A DNA stretch of 64,000 bases from Inia geoffrensis (Eukaryota > Chordata > Mammalia > Artiodactyla > Iniidae): the NCBI GenBank assembly GCA_036417435.1, contig CM070899.1:173009494-173073493 (forward strand), given 5' to 3'. The notes below the pieces were generated by a model. It made no database searches. It saw only the letters and a list, made by a program, of their open reading frames with translations, and was not told the origin of the DNA. This document shows positions 1 through 13,079 of the stretch, in pieces (position 1 is the stretch's first letter; the number at the start of each line of letters is the position of its first letter). The position numbers were made by a program, and so were the translations under genes.

Positions 1-172
1 CTTTGTGACCACCTAGAGCGGTGGGATAGAGAGGGTGGGAGGGTGATGCAAGAGGGAGGGGATATGGGGATATATGTATACATATAGCTGATTCACTTTG
101 TTATACAGCAGAAACTAAAACATTGTAAAGCAATTATACTCCAATAAAGATGTTGGGGAAAAAAAGTCCATT
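1..172 (+). mobile_element. LINE-1 3' UTR end (cut by window edge)
   Basis: The stretch matches, nearly word for word, the terminal L1 segment seen complete at 58770-58935 in this window: a G-rich tract, a section rich in TATATG, a section around 'ctgattcactttgttata', then 'ctccaataaag' followed by an A-rich tail near 157-166. It is the 3' end of a plus-strand cetartiodactyl L1 whose body lies to the left of the window. Confidence 0.85.
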
Positions 173-666
173 GCATTCATGTATGTTAAAAATGACCAAT
201 GCAAAAAGAAAATTAAGAAAATAATCCAATTTACTATAGCATCAAAAACATAAAAATATTTAGGAATAAACTAAACCACGGAGATGAAAGATTTTAATAC
301 AGCGAACTATAAAACATTGCTAAAAGAAATTAAACAAGATACAAATAGATGGAAAGACACCCCATGGTCATGGATTGGAAGACTTACTACTGTTAAAATG
401 TACATAATAGCCAGTGCAATCCCTATCAAAATCCCAATGGCATTTTCTGCAGAAATAGAAAAAATACTAATTCATATGGAATATCAAGGGCCCCCAAATT
501 GTCAAAACAATCTTTAAAAATCAAAACAAAGTCATAGACCTCAACCTTCCTGATTTCACGATACACTACAGCAACAGTAATTAAGACAGTGCTGCACTGT
601 CATAAAGATAGATACATATGTATACCTAAAACTAAAACATTGTTATATGTGAATATCTAAATTTTT

Positions 667-881
667 CTTTTTCTTTTTTTTTTTTTTTTGCGGTATGCAG
701 GCCTCTCACTGTTATGGCCTCTCCCGCTGTGGAGCACAGGCTCCGGACGTGCAGGCTCATGGGCCATGGTTCACAGGCCCAGCCGCTCCGCGGCACGTGG
801 GATCTTCCCAGACCAGGGCATGAACCTGCATCCCCTGCATCGGCACGCAGACCCTCAACCACTGTGCCACCAGAGAAGCCC
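667..881 (-). mobile_element. CHR-type SINE (tRNA-derived)
   Basis: A poly-T run on the plus strand followed by the reversed CHR body ending in 'gagaagccc' shows a minus-strand SINE. It is flanked by 15 bp target duplications with one mismatch, 652-666 (aatatctaaattttt) and 882-896 (aatatcgaaattttt). It sits inside the older L1. Confidence 0.95.
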
Positions 882-1266
882 AATATCGAAATTTTTAAAA
901 GTAAAAATAAAAACATAATTTAAAAGATACATAAACCAATGGAACAGAATTGAAAACCCAGAAATAAACCCTATTATATATGGCAAAATGATTTTATACA
1001 AGAGTACCAATGGGGAAAGAACCAACTCGTTAACAAATAATGCTGAAAAAATTAGATATCCACATGCAAAGAATAAAGTTCATCCTTCCCTTACACTATG
1101 TATAAAAATTAACTCAAAATGAATCCATAACCTGAATACAAGATCTAAACCTACTAAACTGCTGGAAGAAAACACAGGGGAAAAGCGTCAGGAAATTGGA
1201 TTTGGCAATGATTTCTTGGACATGACACCTAAAGCCCAAGCTTAACAAAAGCAAAAATAAACTAAT

Positions 1267-1500
1267 GGGAAACTTCCCTGGTGGTCCAGTGGGTAAGACT
1301 CTGCACTTCCAATGCAGAGGGCCTGGGCTCAATCCCTGTTTTGGGAACTAGATCCCACATGCATGCCACGACTAAGAGTCCACATGCCACAACTAAGAAG
1401 TCCACATGCTACAACTAAGATGTCTGCATGCCACAACCACGAAGCTTGCATGCTGCAGCTAAGACTCAGTGCAGCCAAAATAAATACATAAATAAATACA
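1267..1500 (+). mobile_element. CHR-2-like SINE, long form
   Basis: It begins with 'aacttccctggtggtccag', has a tRNA-like head, then the repeated 'ccacaactaagaa' body that marks the longer CHR variant, and ends in an AAATA-rich tail. It is inserted in the L1 remnant. Confidence 0.85.
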
Positions 1501-2599
1501 TAGAAAAAAATAAAACTTTGAAAAAGAATGAAAAAAATAAACAAATGGGTCTACATCAAATTAAAAAGTCACCACACATCAAGGGAAACCATCAACAAAA
1601 TGAAAAGGCAATCTATGGAAGTGGAGCAAATATTTGCAAGCCATATATATTACTGTAAAAAGGCTTAATATCTAGAATATATAAGGAACTCATGCAACTC
1701 AACAGCAAAATAACAAATAACCTGATTTTAAAATGGGCAAAGAAATAAAAAATGAATAGACATTTTTCCAAATAAGACATACAAATGAACAACGGGTACA
1801 TGAAAAGGTGTTCAACATCACCCATCATCAGGGAAATGCAAATTAAAATCATATGAGATGTCACCTCATACCTGTGAAAATGTGTATTACCAAAAAGACA
1901 AGAGAAAATAAGCACTGATAAGGATGTGGAGAGAGGGAACCCTCATGCACTGCTGGTGGGTATGTAAATTGATATAGCAACTATGGAAAACAGTATGTAG
2001 GTTTCTAAAAAAAATTAAAAATATAAGTACCACATGATGCAGCAATCCCACTTTCAGGTATATATCCAAAGGAAACAAAATCAGTATCTCAAAAAGATAT
2101 CTGCACTCCCATGGGCTTTGCAGCATTATTCACAATAGCCAAGATATCAGAAAAGTCTAAGTGTCCATCAATGGATGAATGGATAAAGAAATTGTGATAT
2201 ACATACAAAATGGAATATTATTCAGGCATTAAAAAAAAGAAGGAAAACCTGCCATTTGTGACAACATTGATGAATCTGTAAGGCGCTATGGTAAGTGAAA
2301 TAAGCCAGACACAGAAAGAAAAATATTTCATGACGCCATTTATACATGAAATCAAAACAAATAAAAACAACCCCTCATAGTAACTGAGAGTAGAATGGTG
2401 ATTACTAGGGGCCAAACAGAGGGGGGTCACAGGAAGTTATTGTTTAATGCATACAGTTTCAGTTTTGCAAGATGAAAAGAGCTCTGTAGTGGAAGGCAGT
2501 GATGGTTACACAATATAAATGTACTTAACACCACTGAACTGTACACTTAAAAATGCTAAAGATAGTATACTTTATGTTCACTTTCCAATTAAAAAATTA

Positions 2600-3132
2600 G
2601 AAAAATGTGTATATAAATATATATATGTGTGTATGTATATATATAGCAAAACACAAGAAAGTATATTTTATAATGTTACTAATGCTTATGCATCAGAGTA
2701 ACATTACACATATTTTTCTATGTACTTTTCATACTTCCTTAAATGTTCCACAATAATACTTTCAAAATCAGCTAAAACCCAATGAATGTTATTTTTCAAA
2801 ACCCACAAAATAAGAAAATGTATTACCAAATAATACATATGGTATTAATTTCTAAATAATAATATGTATAACTACAGAAAAATAAGAAGGTAAACAAAAA
2901 TATGTTGACAAGAGTTATCTCAGAGAAACAGGATTATGATGACTTTTATTTTCTTTTGTATGCCTTCATTTTAAAATGTTCATTATTTATGCCATTACTT
3001 TTGTAATATAAATGTACTCATTTAAAAAACACAGTAAAATATAAATACGACATATGAAAATATTAATGACCCAGTCAATGCTGTACATAAAGGACAATTC
3101 ACAGACATAAACGCCTACGATAAATAATGCTT
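2600..3132. other. Unassigned AT-rich sequence, CCDC7 intron side
   Basis: No coding exon or clear repeat is visible here. A short imperfect TA/TG run occurs at about 2608-2645, and the rest is AT-rich. It lies in or beyond the intron that follows the last CCDC7 exon seen. Confidence 0.5.
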
Positions 3133-3141
3133 TCCAATGCT

Positions 3142-3357
3142 TTTTTTTTTTTTTTTTTTTTTTTTGAGGTATGTGGGCCTCTCACTGTTGTGGCCTCTCC
3201 CATTGTGGAGCACAGGCTCTGGACACACAGGCTCAGCGGCCATGGCTCACAGGCCCAGCAGCTCTGCAACTTGTGAGATCTTCCCGGACCAGGGCACAAA
3301 CCCATGTCCCCTGCATTGGCAGGTGGACTCTCAACCACTGTGCCACCAGGGAAGCCC
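3142..3357 (-). mobile_element. CHR-type SINE (tRNA-derived)
   Basis: A long poly-T run leads into a full reversed CHR body ending in 'gggaagccc'. Target duplications 'tccaatgct' lie at 3133-3141 and 3358-3366. Confidence 0.95.
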
Positions 3358-3597
3358 TCCAATGCTCTTTATAACTACTTAAGGCACTATATCTACACAA
3401 ATATTGCTGCCTGGATTATCATATTCAAGATCAAACAACCAATATAACTTTAAATATTTTATTATTAAAATGATTGTTAATAATAATGAATAGTAATTAT
3501 TATCAGTTTATCTTGTTTTATTATTAATATTATTAGTAGCTTATAATTAAAATATTAAGTAATATTTTATGCTTAGCAGTTTACACAGAATACGTAC

Positions 3598-3681
3598 ATT
3601 ATGTTCTTCCTTAGCTGCTGCTTCTAACTGAGCTGCAAATTGTGAACAACATACCAAGAATAAATTCAGATCATTCCCAAC
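3598..3681 (-). CDS. CCDC7: CCDC7 coding exon 3 (84 nt, 28 codons)
   Basis: Read on the minus strand, a pyrimidine-rich tract and AG (3682-3683) precede an open exon starting V-G-N-D-L and containing the block SQFAAQLE followed by acidic and basic residues. From memory, human CCDC7 has V-G-D-D-M...CSQFAAQLEEALKEEQN at the same place, directly after the peptide encoded by the 9169-9258 exon. Both joins are phase 0. The donor is GTACGT, weaker than consensus; a second GT four bases on (3592-3593) is an alternative, so the low end is uncertain by 4 nt. Its neighbours are introns full of L1 and SINE sequence. Later exons, carrying the main coiled coil, are not in the window. Confidence 0.75.
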
Positions 3682-3699
3682 CTTATGAAAAAAAGAGAA

Positions 3700-4460
3700 A
3701 GTTACTTTTATTTCAGAATTCATATGCATATCTATCTATATTTTAAAATATTTAACTACTTTTGAAAATAGTTTTGTGTATGTAATTTCTGTCCCTTGAA
3801 ATGCATAAAATGAGAAACCATGTTCCAAATGCTATACCAGCAAATTTTCCCAGAAAGAAAGTACATTCTGGGGAGTGGCTCAGTAATGACATATACCCAG
3901 CTATGTCTCTCTTCACATTCTCCTCTACACAGGTATAGAAAATTAAGCATTCCAGCCTTAGCCTTCTGAAATTTAGGGGTAGCAAAAAAAAAAGTACACA
4001 CTTAAATATACATTAAATAATGCTTTGTGTTAAAAAATGAATGTTAATTATGACTTCTGATTATAACTATACTTGCCAAGAGATAATAGTCTTTCACCCT
4101 TACTTAACGAGCAATAGAAAATTTTGAGGAAAGAAAGTTACATATTAAAATGTCACAATGACTCAAGCTCTTTCAGTAGAGCAGTGATCTGTAAATCTGA
4201 GAATTGACCAAAGATAAATAAATCTCAGATGCTTATATACAGTTAGAATTCTGATAGAATGTTCTCCAGGACAAATATGATCCCTCAACATTACATTTTA
4301 AACATACTCAGAGGTTCATATTTTTTTATCATGGTAAAACCTATAATCATATAAGAGACAGAAGGGGAAACTAAAATAGTCATTCAGGAGAGTGGAAAAA
4401 TGAATTAACTAGAGTTACTAATCACAAATATAAAGTGAGACCATTAGCAGACTTGGGGAT
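3700..4460. other. CCDC7 intron sequence, no element recognised
   Basis: AT-rich, moderately complex sequence between CCDC7 exon 3 and an L1 remnant. Nothing coding or repetitive is recognisable by eye, apart from short open frames that lack family features. Confidence 0.5.
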
Positions 4461-4464
4461 TTTC

Positions 4465-7437
4465 TTCCACCCACATTCAGGTGCCACAAATAGACGATGA
4501 ACATCAATTTGATCAAGATACATATTCTTTTCAAGTGCACACAGAACATTATCCAGGATAGATCACACGCAGGGCCACAAAGCAAACCTCGCTAAATGTA
4601 AGAAAACTGAAATATCAAGCATCCTTTCTGACCACAACACTATGAGGCTAAAAATCAACTACAGGAAAAAACTGCAGAAAACACAAACACATGGATGCTA
4701 AACGATATGCTGCTAAACAACCAATGGTTCAATGAAGAAATCAAAGAGGAAATCAAAATATACCTAGAGACAAATGAAAATGAAAGCATGATAATCCAAA
4801 ACCTACGGGATGCAGCAAAAGCAGTTCTACAGAGGGAAGTTTACAGCAATACAAGCTTACCTCTGGAAACAAGAAAAATCTCAAACAACCTAACCTCACG
4901 CCTAAAGCAACTAGAATAAAGAACAAACAAAAGCCAAAGTTAGTAGAAGAAATCATAAAGATCAGAGCTGAAATAAATGAAATAGAGATTAAAAAAACAA
5001 TAGAAAATACCACTGAAATCTAAAGCTAGATCTTTGAAAAAACAAACAAAATTGATAAAACTTCAGCCAGACTCAAGAAAAGAAGGGAGAGGGCCCAAAT
5101 CAATAAAATCAGAAATGAAAAAGGAAAAGTTACAACCAACACCACAGAAATACAAAGGATCATGAGACTACTACAAGCAACTATAAGCCAATAAAATGGA
5201 CAATCCAGAAGATATGGACAAATTCTTGAACCAAGAACAAATAGAAAATATGAACAGACCAATCATCAGAACTGAAATTGAAAGAGTAACTTAAAAACTC
5301 CCAGAAAACAAAAGTCCAGGACCAGATGACTTCACAGGTGACTTCTACCAAACGTTTAGAGAAGAGTTAACACCTATCCTTCTGAAAATATTCCAAAAAA
5401 CTGGAGAGGAAGGAAGACTTCTGAACTCATTCTTTGAGGCTACCATCACCCTGATACCAAAACCAGACAAAGATACAACAAAAAAAGAAAATTACAGCTC
5501 CATATCACTGATGAACATAGATGCAAAAATCCTCAAAACACGAGCAAACCTACTCCAACAATATATTAAAAGGTTCATACAATATGACCAAGTGGGATTT
5601 ATCCCAGGGATGCAAGGATTTTTCAATATCCACAAATCAATCAATGTGATACACGACATTAACAAATTGAAGAATATAAACCATATGATCATCTCAATAA
5701 ATGCAGAAAAAACTTTTGATAAAATTCAACATCCATTTATGATTAAAAAAAACTTTTTAGAAAGAATAGAGGGAACATACCCTCAACATAATAAAGGCCA
5801 TATATGACCAACCCACAGCTAACATTATACTCAACTGTGAGAACGCCCACCCTCGCCACTTTTACTCAACATAGTTTTGGAAGTCCTAGCCACGGCACTC
5901 AGAGAAGAAAAAGAAAAGGAATCCAAATTAGAAAAGAAGAAGTAAAACTGTCACTGTTTTCAGATGACATGATAGTATACATAGAAAATCCTAAAGACAC
6001 TACCAGAAAACTACTGAAGTTCATCAATGAATTCAGTAAAGTTGCTGGATACAAAATTAATATACAGAAATCTGTCGCATTTGTATACACTAACAAGAAA
6101 AGATCAGAAAGAGAAATTAAGGAAACAATCCCATCACATCAAAAAATAAAATAAAATAAAGTACCTAGGAATAAACCTACCTAAGGAAACAAAAGGCCTG
6201 TACTCCAAAAACTATAAGACACTAATGAAAGAAACTGAAGGTGACACAAACAGATGGAAAGATATACTGTGTTCTTGGATTGGAAGACTCAATAGTGTTA
6301 AAATGACCATACTACTCAAGGCAATCTATGCTTTCAATGCAATTCCTGTCAAATTACCAATGCCATTCTTCATAGAACTAGAGCAAAAAAATTTTTTAAT
6401 TTGTATAGAAACACAAAAGACCCCAAATAATCAAAACAATCCTGAGAAAGAAGAATGGAGCTTGAGAAATCACTCTCCCTGACTTCAGACTATACTACAA
6501 AGCTACAGTAATCAAAACAGTATGGTACTGGCACAAAAAGAGACGTATAGATTAATGGAACAGGACAGAAAGCCCAGAAATAAACCCAAGCACATATGGT
6601 CAAATAATCTACAACAAAAGAGGCAAGAATATAGAATGGAGAAAAGACAGCCTCTTCAATAAGTGGTGCTGGGAAAACTGGACAGCTACATGTGAAAGGA
6701 TGAAATTAGAACACTCCCTAACACCGTAACACAAAAATAAACTCAAAATGGATTAAAGACCTAAATGTAAGGGCAGACACTATAAAACTCTAGAGGAAAA
6801 CATAGGCAGAACACTCTTTGACATAAAAGGTAGCAATATTTTTTTGGATCCCTCTGCTAAAGGAAACAAAAACAAAACTAAACAAATGGGACATAATTAA
6901 ACTTAAAAGCTTTCACACAGCAAAGGAAACCATCAACAAAACAAACTTACAGACTGGGAGAAAATATTTGCAAATGATGCTACCAACAAGGGATTAATTT
7001 CCAAAATTCACAGACAGCTCATGCGGCTTAGTATCAGAAAAACAAACAACCCAATCAAAAAATGGGCTGAAGACCTAAACAGACATTTCTCCAAAGAAGA
7101 CATACAGACAGGCATATGAAAAAGAAGACATATAGGCACATGAAAAGATACTCAATATCGCTAATTATTAGAGAAACACAAATCAAAACTATTTTGAGAT
7201 ATCACCTCACACTAGTCAGAACGGACATCATTAAAAAGTCTACAGATAATATATGCTGGCGAGGGTGTGGAGCAAAAGGAACCCCCCTACCTTGTTGGTG
7301 GAAATGTAAATTGGTGCAGCCACCATGGAGAACAGTATGGAGTTTCCTCAAAAAACTAAAAATAGAGTTACCATATGATACGGCAATCCCACTCCTGGCC
7401 ATATATCCAGAGAAAACTCTAATTCAAAAAGATATGT
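4465..7437 (+). mobile_element. LINE-1 ORF2 remnant (endonuclease-RT linker to C-terminus)
   Basis: Successive broken frames at 4695-4919, 5511-5807, 5804-6154, 6225-6482 and 7116-7439 read in order like L1 ORF2p. First comes the region after the endonuclease ('LNNQWFNEEIKEEI'), then the RT fingers and palm ('[20 protein letters not shown]', '[16 protein letters not shown]'), the catalytic box as F-S-D-D instead of the usual F-A-D-D near 5960, and the Cys-rich C-terminal block C-W-R-G-C near 7250. Several stops and frameshifts make it dead. It is cut at 7438 by a SINE. Confidence 0.9.
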
Positions 7438-7640
7438 AGTGGCTTCCCTGGTGGCGCAGTGGTTGAGAGTTTGCCTGCCGATGCAGGGGACACGGGTTCG
7501 TGCCCTGGTCCGGGAAGATCCCACATGCCGCGAAGCGGCTAGGCCCGTGAGCCATGGCCACTGAGCCTGTGCGTCCGGAGCCTGTGCTCCGCCAACGGGA
7601 GAGGTCACAACAGTGAGAGGTCCGCGTACCGGAAAAAAAA
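7438..7640 (+). mobile_element. CHR-type SINE (tRNA-derived)
   Basis: Full-length plus-strand CHR body ('ggcttccctggtggcgcag' to 'gcgtaccg' plus A tail). Perfect 12 bp duplications 'aaaaagatatgt' lie at 7426-7437 and 7641-7652. The target was the L1 ORF2 remnant. Confidence 0.95.
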
Positions 7641-7652
7641 AAAAAGATATGT

Positions 7653-7780
7653 GGGGACTTCCCTGGCAATCCAGTGGTTAAGAATACATGCTCCTATTGC
7701 AGAGGGCACAGGTTCGGTCCCTGGTCAGGGAATTAAGATCCCACAAGCCGCATGGCACAGCCAAAAAAAAAAAAAAAAGA
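7653..7780 (+). mobile_element. Short tRNA-derived SINE
   Basis: It starts 'acttccctggcaatccagt', carries a B-box-like 'ggttcggtccc', and ends in about 16 A. It has only the tRNA-like head, about 120 bp, unlike the 210 bp CHR form. It abuts the right target duplication of the preceding SINE, and its own duplications are not clear. Confidence 0.85.
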
Positions 7781-7789
7781 GAGAGAAAG

Positions 7790-8317
7790 AGAGAGACAAG
7801 GAAATAAAAACATTCAGATTGGACAAGAAGAAGTAAAACTGTCCTTATTTGAAGATGACATAATTGTCTATGTATAAAACCCCAAAGCATCTACAGAAAG
7901 ATTCCTAGAATAAAGAAGTACATTGAGCAAGGTTGCAAGATGTAAGATCAACACACGAAAATCAATCATATTTCTATATACTAATAACGAACAGGTGGAA
8001 ACTGAAATTAAAAATATGCCATTAAAAATCATTCCAAAAAACATGAAATATTAATGTATAAATCTGAAAAACAATATACAGGATATTTATGATGAAAATT
8101 ACAGAATGCTGAAGAAAGAAATCAAACAGGACAATGAAATCAATCAAATAAATGGAGAAACATACTATGTTCATGGTTTGAAAGACCCAACATAGGTATT
8201 TTATTACATGAAGCCACACTCAATCCCTAACTAACAAAACTAATTATAAAATAGAAGAATAATGACCAACGAGTACAGTGTATTAAAGTATAGTCGACTA
8301 TTAAGAAATATGTAAAG
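7790..8317 (+). mobile_element. LINE-1 ORF2 fragment (RT region)
   Basis: It resumes L1 RT sequence, with a diverged catalytic box near 7850 (E-D-D-I-I-V-Y), but at an earlier point of ORF2 than where the 4465-7437 copy stopped. It is therefore a separate, older fragment. Stops are frequent. Confidence 0.75.
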
Positions 8318-8526
8318 GGCCTCCCTGGTGGCGCAGTGGTTGAGAGTCCTCCTGCCAATGCAGGGGACACAGGTTCGTGCCCCGGTTGGGGACGATCCCA
8401 CATGCCGCGGAGCGGCTGGGCCCGTGAGCCATGGCCGCTGAGCCTGCGTGTCCGGAGCCTGTGCTCCGCAACGGGAGAGGCCACAACAGTGAGAGGCCCG
8501 AGTACCGAAAAAAAAAAAAAAAAAAA
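8318..8526 (+). mobile_element. CHR-type SINE (tRNA-derived)
   Basis: Near-full-length plus-strand CHR body with an A tail of about 19. Target duplications are not convincing. Confidence 0.93.
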
Positions 8527-8990
8527 GTAAAAATAATTCGTCTCATCAATAGATTGGAGGTGAAGCACATAATCACCTTAATAGTTATATCATTTCAATA
8601 TATACAACACAGACATTTACTAAAACTCAGTAATCTCTTCAATGTTGGGGGTTTTTTACTTAGCAAACCATAAATAGAAGAATACTTTCTTAACATAATA
8701 AAGAATACACATTGCAAACCAACAGCCAACCACAAGCTTACATATTAAACAAGAGATGCATTAGCATCAAAAGTAGGCTCAAGATATAGATATGCAGTGG
8801 TGTGAAGATTTGGGAGATTGGGATTGACATGTATACACTGATGTGTATAAAATGGATGACTAACAAGAATAAAAAAATAATAATAAATAAATAAAATGTT
8901 TAAGAACATATACAAATGCATGAAAACAAATTTAAAGTTGAAATCCAATAAATACTTTAGTAATAAAAAAAAGATATAGACATGCTTTAA
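8527..8990 (+). mobile_element. Old L1 pieces including a 3' end
   Basis: The left part (about 8680-8770) resembles L1 ORF2 ('acataataaagaatacaca', 'caaccaacagccaac'-like order). The stretch at 8810-8900 matches the L1 3' UTR section 'ggattgacatgtatacac' and ends in an A-rich AAT tail. Confidence 0.6.
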
Positions 8991-9168
8991 TTAAACTTTA
9001 AGATAAGTGTTGGCCGAGAATGGAAAAATCAGTACACTACTTTCAAGTTTCCTAGGAGGATCATTTTCATGGATGGGGGATTCATTCTGAGAACATATAC
9101 AGACTCTAAAAGAAAATCTTAGCCCTTTTCAGCATTAATGTCTCTACATTAGCATTACATATACTTAC

Positions 9169-9258
9169 AGGAAAGGTTAATCCTTCATGTGCAGGCTTCA
9201 CAACTGGTTCTTCTCTTGGAATGCTAAATCCATAGGTTTCTTCCAAAGTAGAAACAGC
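9169..9258 (-). CDS. CCDC7: CCDC7 coding exon 2 (90 nt, 30 codons)
   Basis: On the minus strand an AG acceptor (9259-9260) and a consensus CCT|GTAAGT donor (9167-9168) bound an exon translating to AVSTLEETYGFSIPREEPVV followed by KPAHEGLTFP. This corresponds, from memory, to the human CCDC7 stretch V-S-T-L-E-E-T-Y-G ... E-E-P-F-V-K-P-E-H-E-G-L. Both joins are phase 0, so upstream ...KHLKM and downstream VGNDL run on without a break. Function of the segment is unknown; it precedes the coiled coil. Confidence 0.8.
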
Positions 9259-9259
9259 C

Positions 9260-10712
<1,453 letters not shown>

Positions 10713-10789
10713 CTGAATTATAGATGAAAAAATGTTATTCCTCCCTGTAAATAAAACATTAAGATTTCAGATTAAAAATGATGGCAGAT

Positions 10790-11528
10790 CAAAAAGAATG
10801 AAATAATGCCATTTGCAGCAACATGGATGGACCTGGAGATTATCATACTAAGTGAAGCAAGTCAGACAGAGAAAGACAAATATTATATGATATCACTTAT
10901 ATGGGGAATCTATTATTTTAAAAAAAGATACAAATGAACTTATTTACAAGACAGAAACAGACTCCTAGACTTAGAATAACAAACTTATGGTTACCTAAGG
11001 GGAAACTTATAAAGTTTGTTATAAGAATAACAAATTTATGGTTACCTAAGGGCGGGGGGGAGGGTAGATAAATTTTGGGATTCACATATACACACTACTA
11101 TATTTAAAATAGATAACCAGGGACTTCCCTGGTGGTCCAGTGGGTAAGACTCCATGCTCCTAATGCAGGGGGCCTGGGTTCGATCCCTGGTGGGGGAACT
11201 AGATCCCACATGCATGCCGCAACTAAGAGTTCACGTGCCACAACTAAGAAGTCTGCATGCCACAACTAAAGATCCTGCACGCGGCAACTAAGCCCCAGTG
11301 CAGCCAAAATAAATGAATAAGTAAAAGAGATAGCCAACAAGAACCTACTGTATAGCAAAGGGAACTCTACTCAATATTCTGTAATAACCTAAATGGGAAA
11401 AGAATTTGAAAAAGAATAGATATATATACATAAAACTGAATCACTCTGGTGTACACTTGAAACTAACACAGCATTGTAAATCAACTATACTTCAATATAA
11501 AATAAAAATTTTAAAAAAGGAAAAAAAA
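10790..11528 (+). mobile_element. LINE-1 3' end with internal duplication
   Basis: It starts in the last part of ORF2 ('gcaacatggatggacctgga') and runs through the 3' UTR to 'atcaactatacttcaatata' and an A-rich tail near 11510-11528. A section of about 29 bp at 10973-11001 is repeated at 11024-11053. Near-duplications 'aaaatgatggcag' and 'aaaatgatagcca' on either side suggest the original target site. A SINE splits it at 11122-11320. Confidence 0.85.
11122..11320 (+). mobile_element. CHR-2-like SINE, long form
   Basis: Head 'acttccctggtggtccag', body with repeated 'ccacaactaag', and a weak A-rich tail. The interrupted L1 reads 'agataacca' before and 'agatagccaacaag' after, which fits a short target duplication. 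Confidence 0.88.
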
Positions 11529-11529
11529 T

Positions 11530-12085
11530 GATAGCCAGACTATCAATTGCCATGAAGATGGTGAATCCCAAAATCAACTCTGGAGAAATTACAAAATGGA
11601 GAGGGAAACATTCTTAACAACAAAGAAAAAAAAACCAAACCTGTGAGAAACCCCTAGACGTTTGATTTATGTGTGGGCATTCAGGACAGGAGCTGAAGGG
11701 AGGGAAGAAGACAGTGGCAGCAGGGAAAGAACGTAATTAGAAAACTTTAAAATTTTATTTTTACCTTTCCCCCCCATTCTTGAGCTAATATAGGCCCTTT
11801 ATATATACCATTATTTCCATAGACAGTAATAGCCTATTATTTGCTGATCCCAGGGTATCAGCAGAGTAATACTGGGGCAGCACCAATGTCATGCTAGAAT
11901 AAGGAAGTATAGACTGGGTAGGACTTATTAAGCTTTCATTTTCCTACTTCTCTCTTTCCAAAGCTGATTAAGACTCAGAACAATGCCTCCTCCCATGGGA
12001 ATTGTCTGATAGACTGGCAAAATTAAGATAGAATAGCATTGGCTCTCTGTTGTCTGCAGTGCTCCACACATAAACTAGTCCCATT
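11530..12085. other. Non-coding, no element recognised
   Basis: Upstream of the CCDC7 coding start, probably in its 5' intron. No exon, SINE or L1 is recognisable. Confidence 0.45.
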
Positions 12086-12089
12086 ATTC

Positions 12090-12540
12090 TGGGTTGAACT
12101 TTGTCCCCCAAATAGATATGTTCAAGTCCTAACCCCTGGCACCTGGGAATATGACCGTATTTGAAAATACAGTCTTTGCAGATGTGATCAAGTTAAAATG
12201 AGGTCATATTGGAATAGGGTGGGCCCTAAATCCAATGACTGGCGTCATTATAAGAAAGCCATGTGATGACCCTTGTACACAGACGTACAGGGAAGAAGGC
12301 CACGAAATGACAAGGGCAGAGATTGGACGGGTGCAGCTGCAAACCAAGGAATGTTAAGGATTGCCAGCACCCACCAGAAGCTGGGAAAAACCTTCAGGGG
12401 GAGCACAGCCCTACCAACACCTTGATTTCAGACTCCTAGACTCCAGAATTGTTAGATAATAAATTTCTCTCACAATAAATTGTTTTAGGCCACCCTTTTT
12501 GTGGCACGTTGTTACGGCAGCCCTAGGAAACTAATTTGCT
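12090..12540 (+). mobile_element. MaLR-like LTR remnant
   Basis: The order 'ttgtcccccaaatagat', 'gatgtgatcaagttaaaatg', 'agggtgggccctaaatccaa', 'ccagaattgttagataataa' and the end 'gcagccctaggaaactaat' is that of mammalian solo LTRs of the ERVL-MaLR kind. The subfamily cannot be set by eye. No internal retroviral genes accompany it. Confidence 0.65.
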
Positions 12541-13079
12541 GATGGAAATGATTCGGTAGAAAGCAAAAAGTATGACTGGGAGAGAGGGAATTGCTGTGAT
12601 GATACCCTTGAGTAAACAAGAAGAAATGGGTTTTAAGGCACGAATGGGCCAACTCACTTTAGACAGGAACAGGGAAACTTTACCTAAGGTAGCAGACAGG
12701 AAAGCAGAGATGTGGGCTACTTCAAGAAACCAACAGAAAAGGATGGGGCACTCACCAGGTGCTAGAAAACGGCCTAATAAATGGATCCAAGAAAGTTCAC
12801 AGAAACTTTAAAAAAAAAAAAAAGTTACATGCAGTGAACACTTATAAGAAAATACTTAAGGATTTTACACATTTGCTCCATTTAACTCTCCTAACAATGC
12901 CAGGAGGTGGATACTCTATCACCATAAAATTACCCAAGTTTATCAGTCACTTTCCACCACGAAGACAAACGTTTTCTGGTTTCCCTTCAAGGACTAGCTT
13001 GATATCCATTTCAAGCCCTTTAACATCACATTATACAAAACTGTGGGGGTGGGAGGCATAGGGTTTACGGTCCTTAAAT

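Larger units (their letters stand above)
175..2600 (+). mobile_element. Decayed LINE-1 ORF2 3' half and 3' UTR, split by SINEs
   Basis: The open piece at 284-517 reads like the L1 reverse-transcriptase region after the catalytic motif (a W-S-W-I-G-R-L block and an A-I-P-I-K-I-P-M block). L1 continues at 540-650 and 915-1260. From 1530 the end of ORF2 (initially reading like 'TGGTGGGTATGTAAATTG' near 1952) runs into 3' UTR that ends near 2600. Stops and indels break it throughout. It is interrupted by SINEs at 667-881 and 1267-1500. Its divergence shows it is much older than the copy at 57640-58935. Confidence 0.85.
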
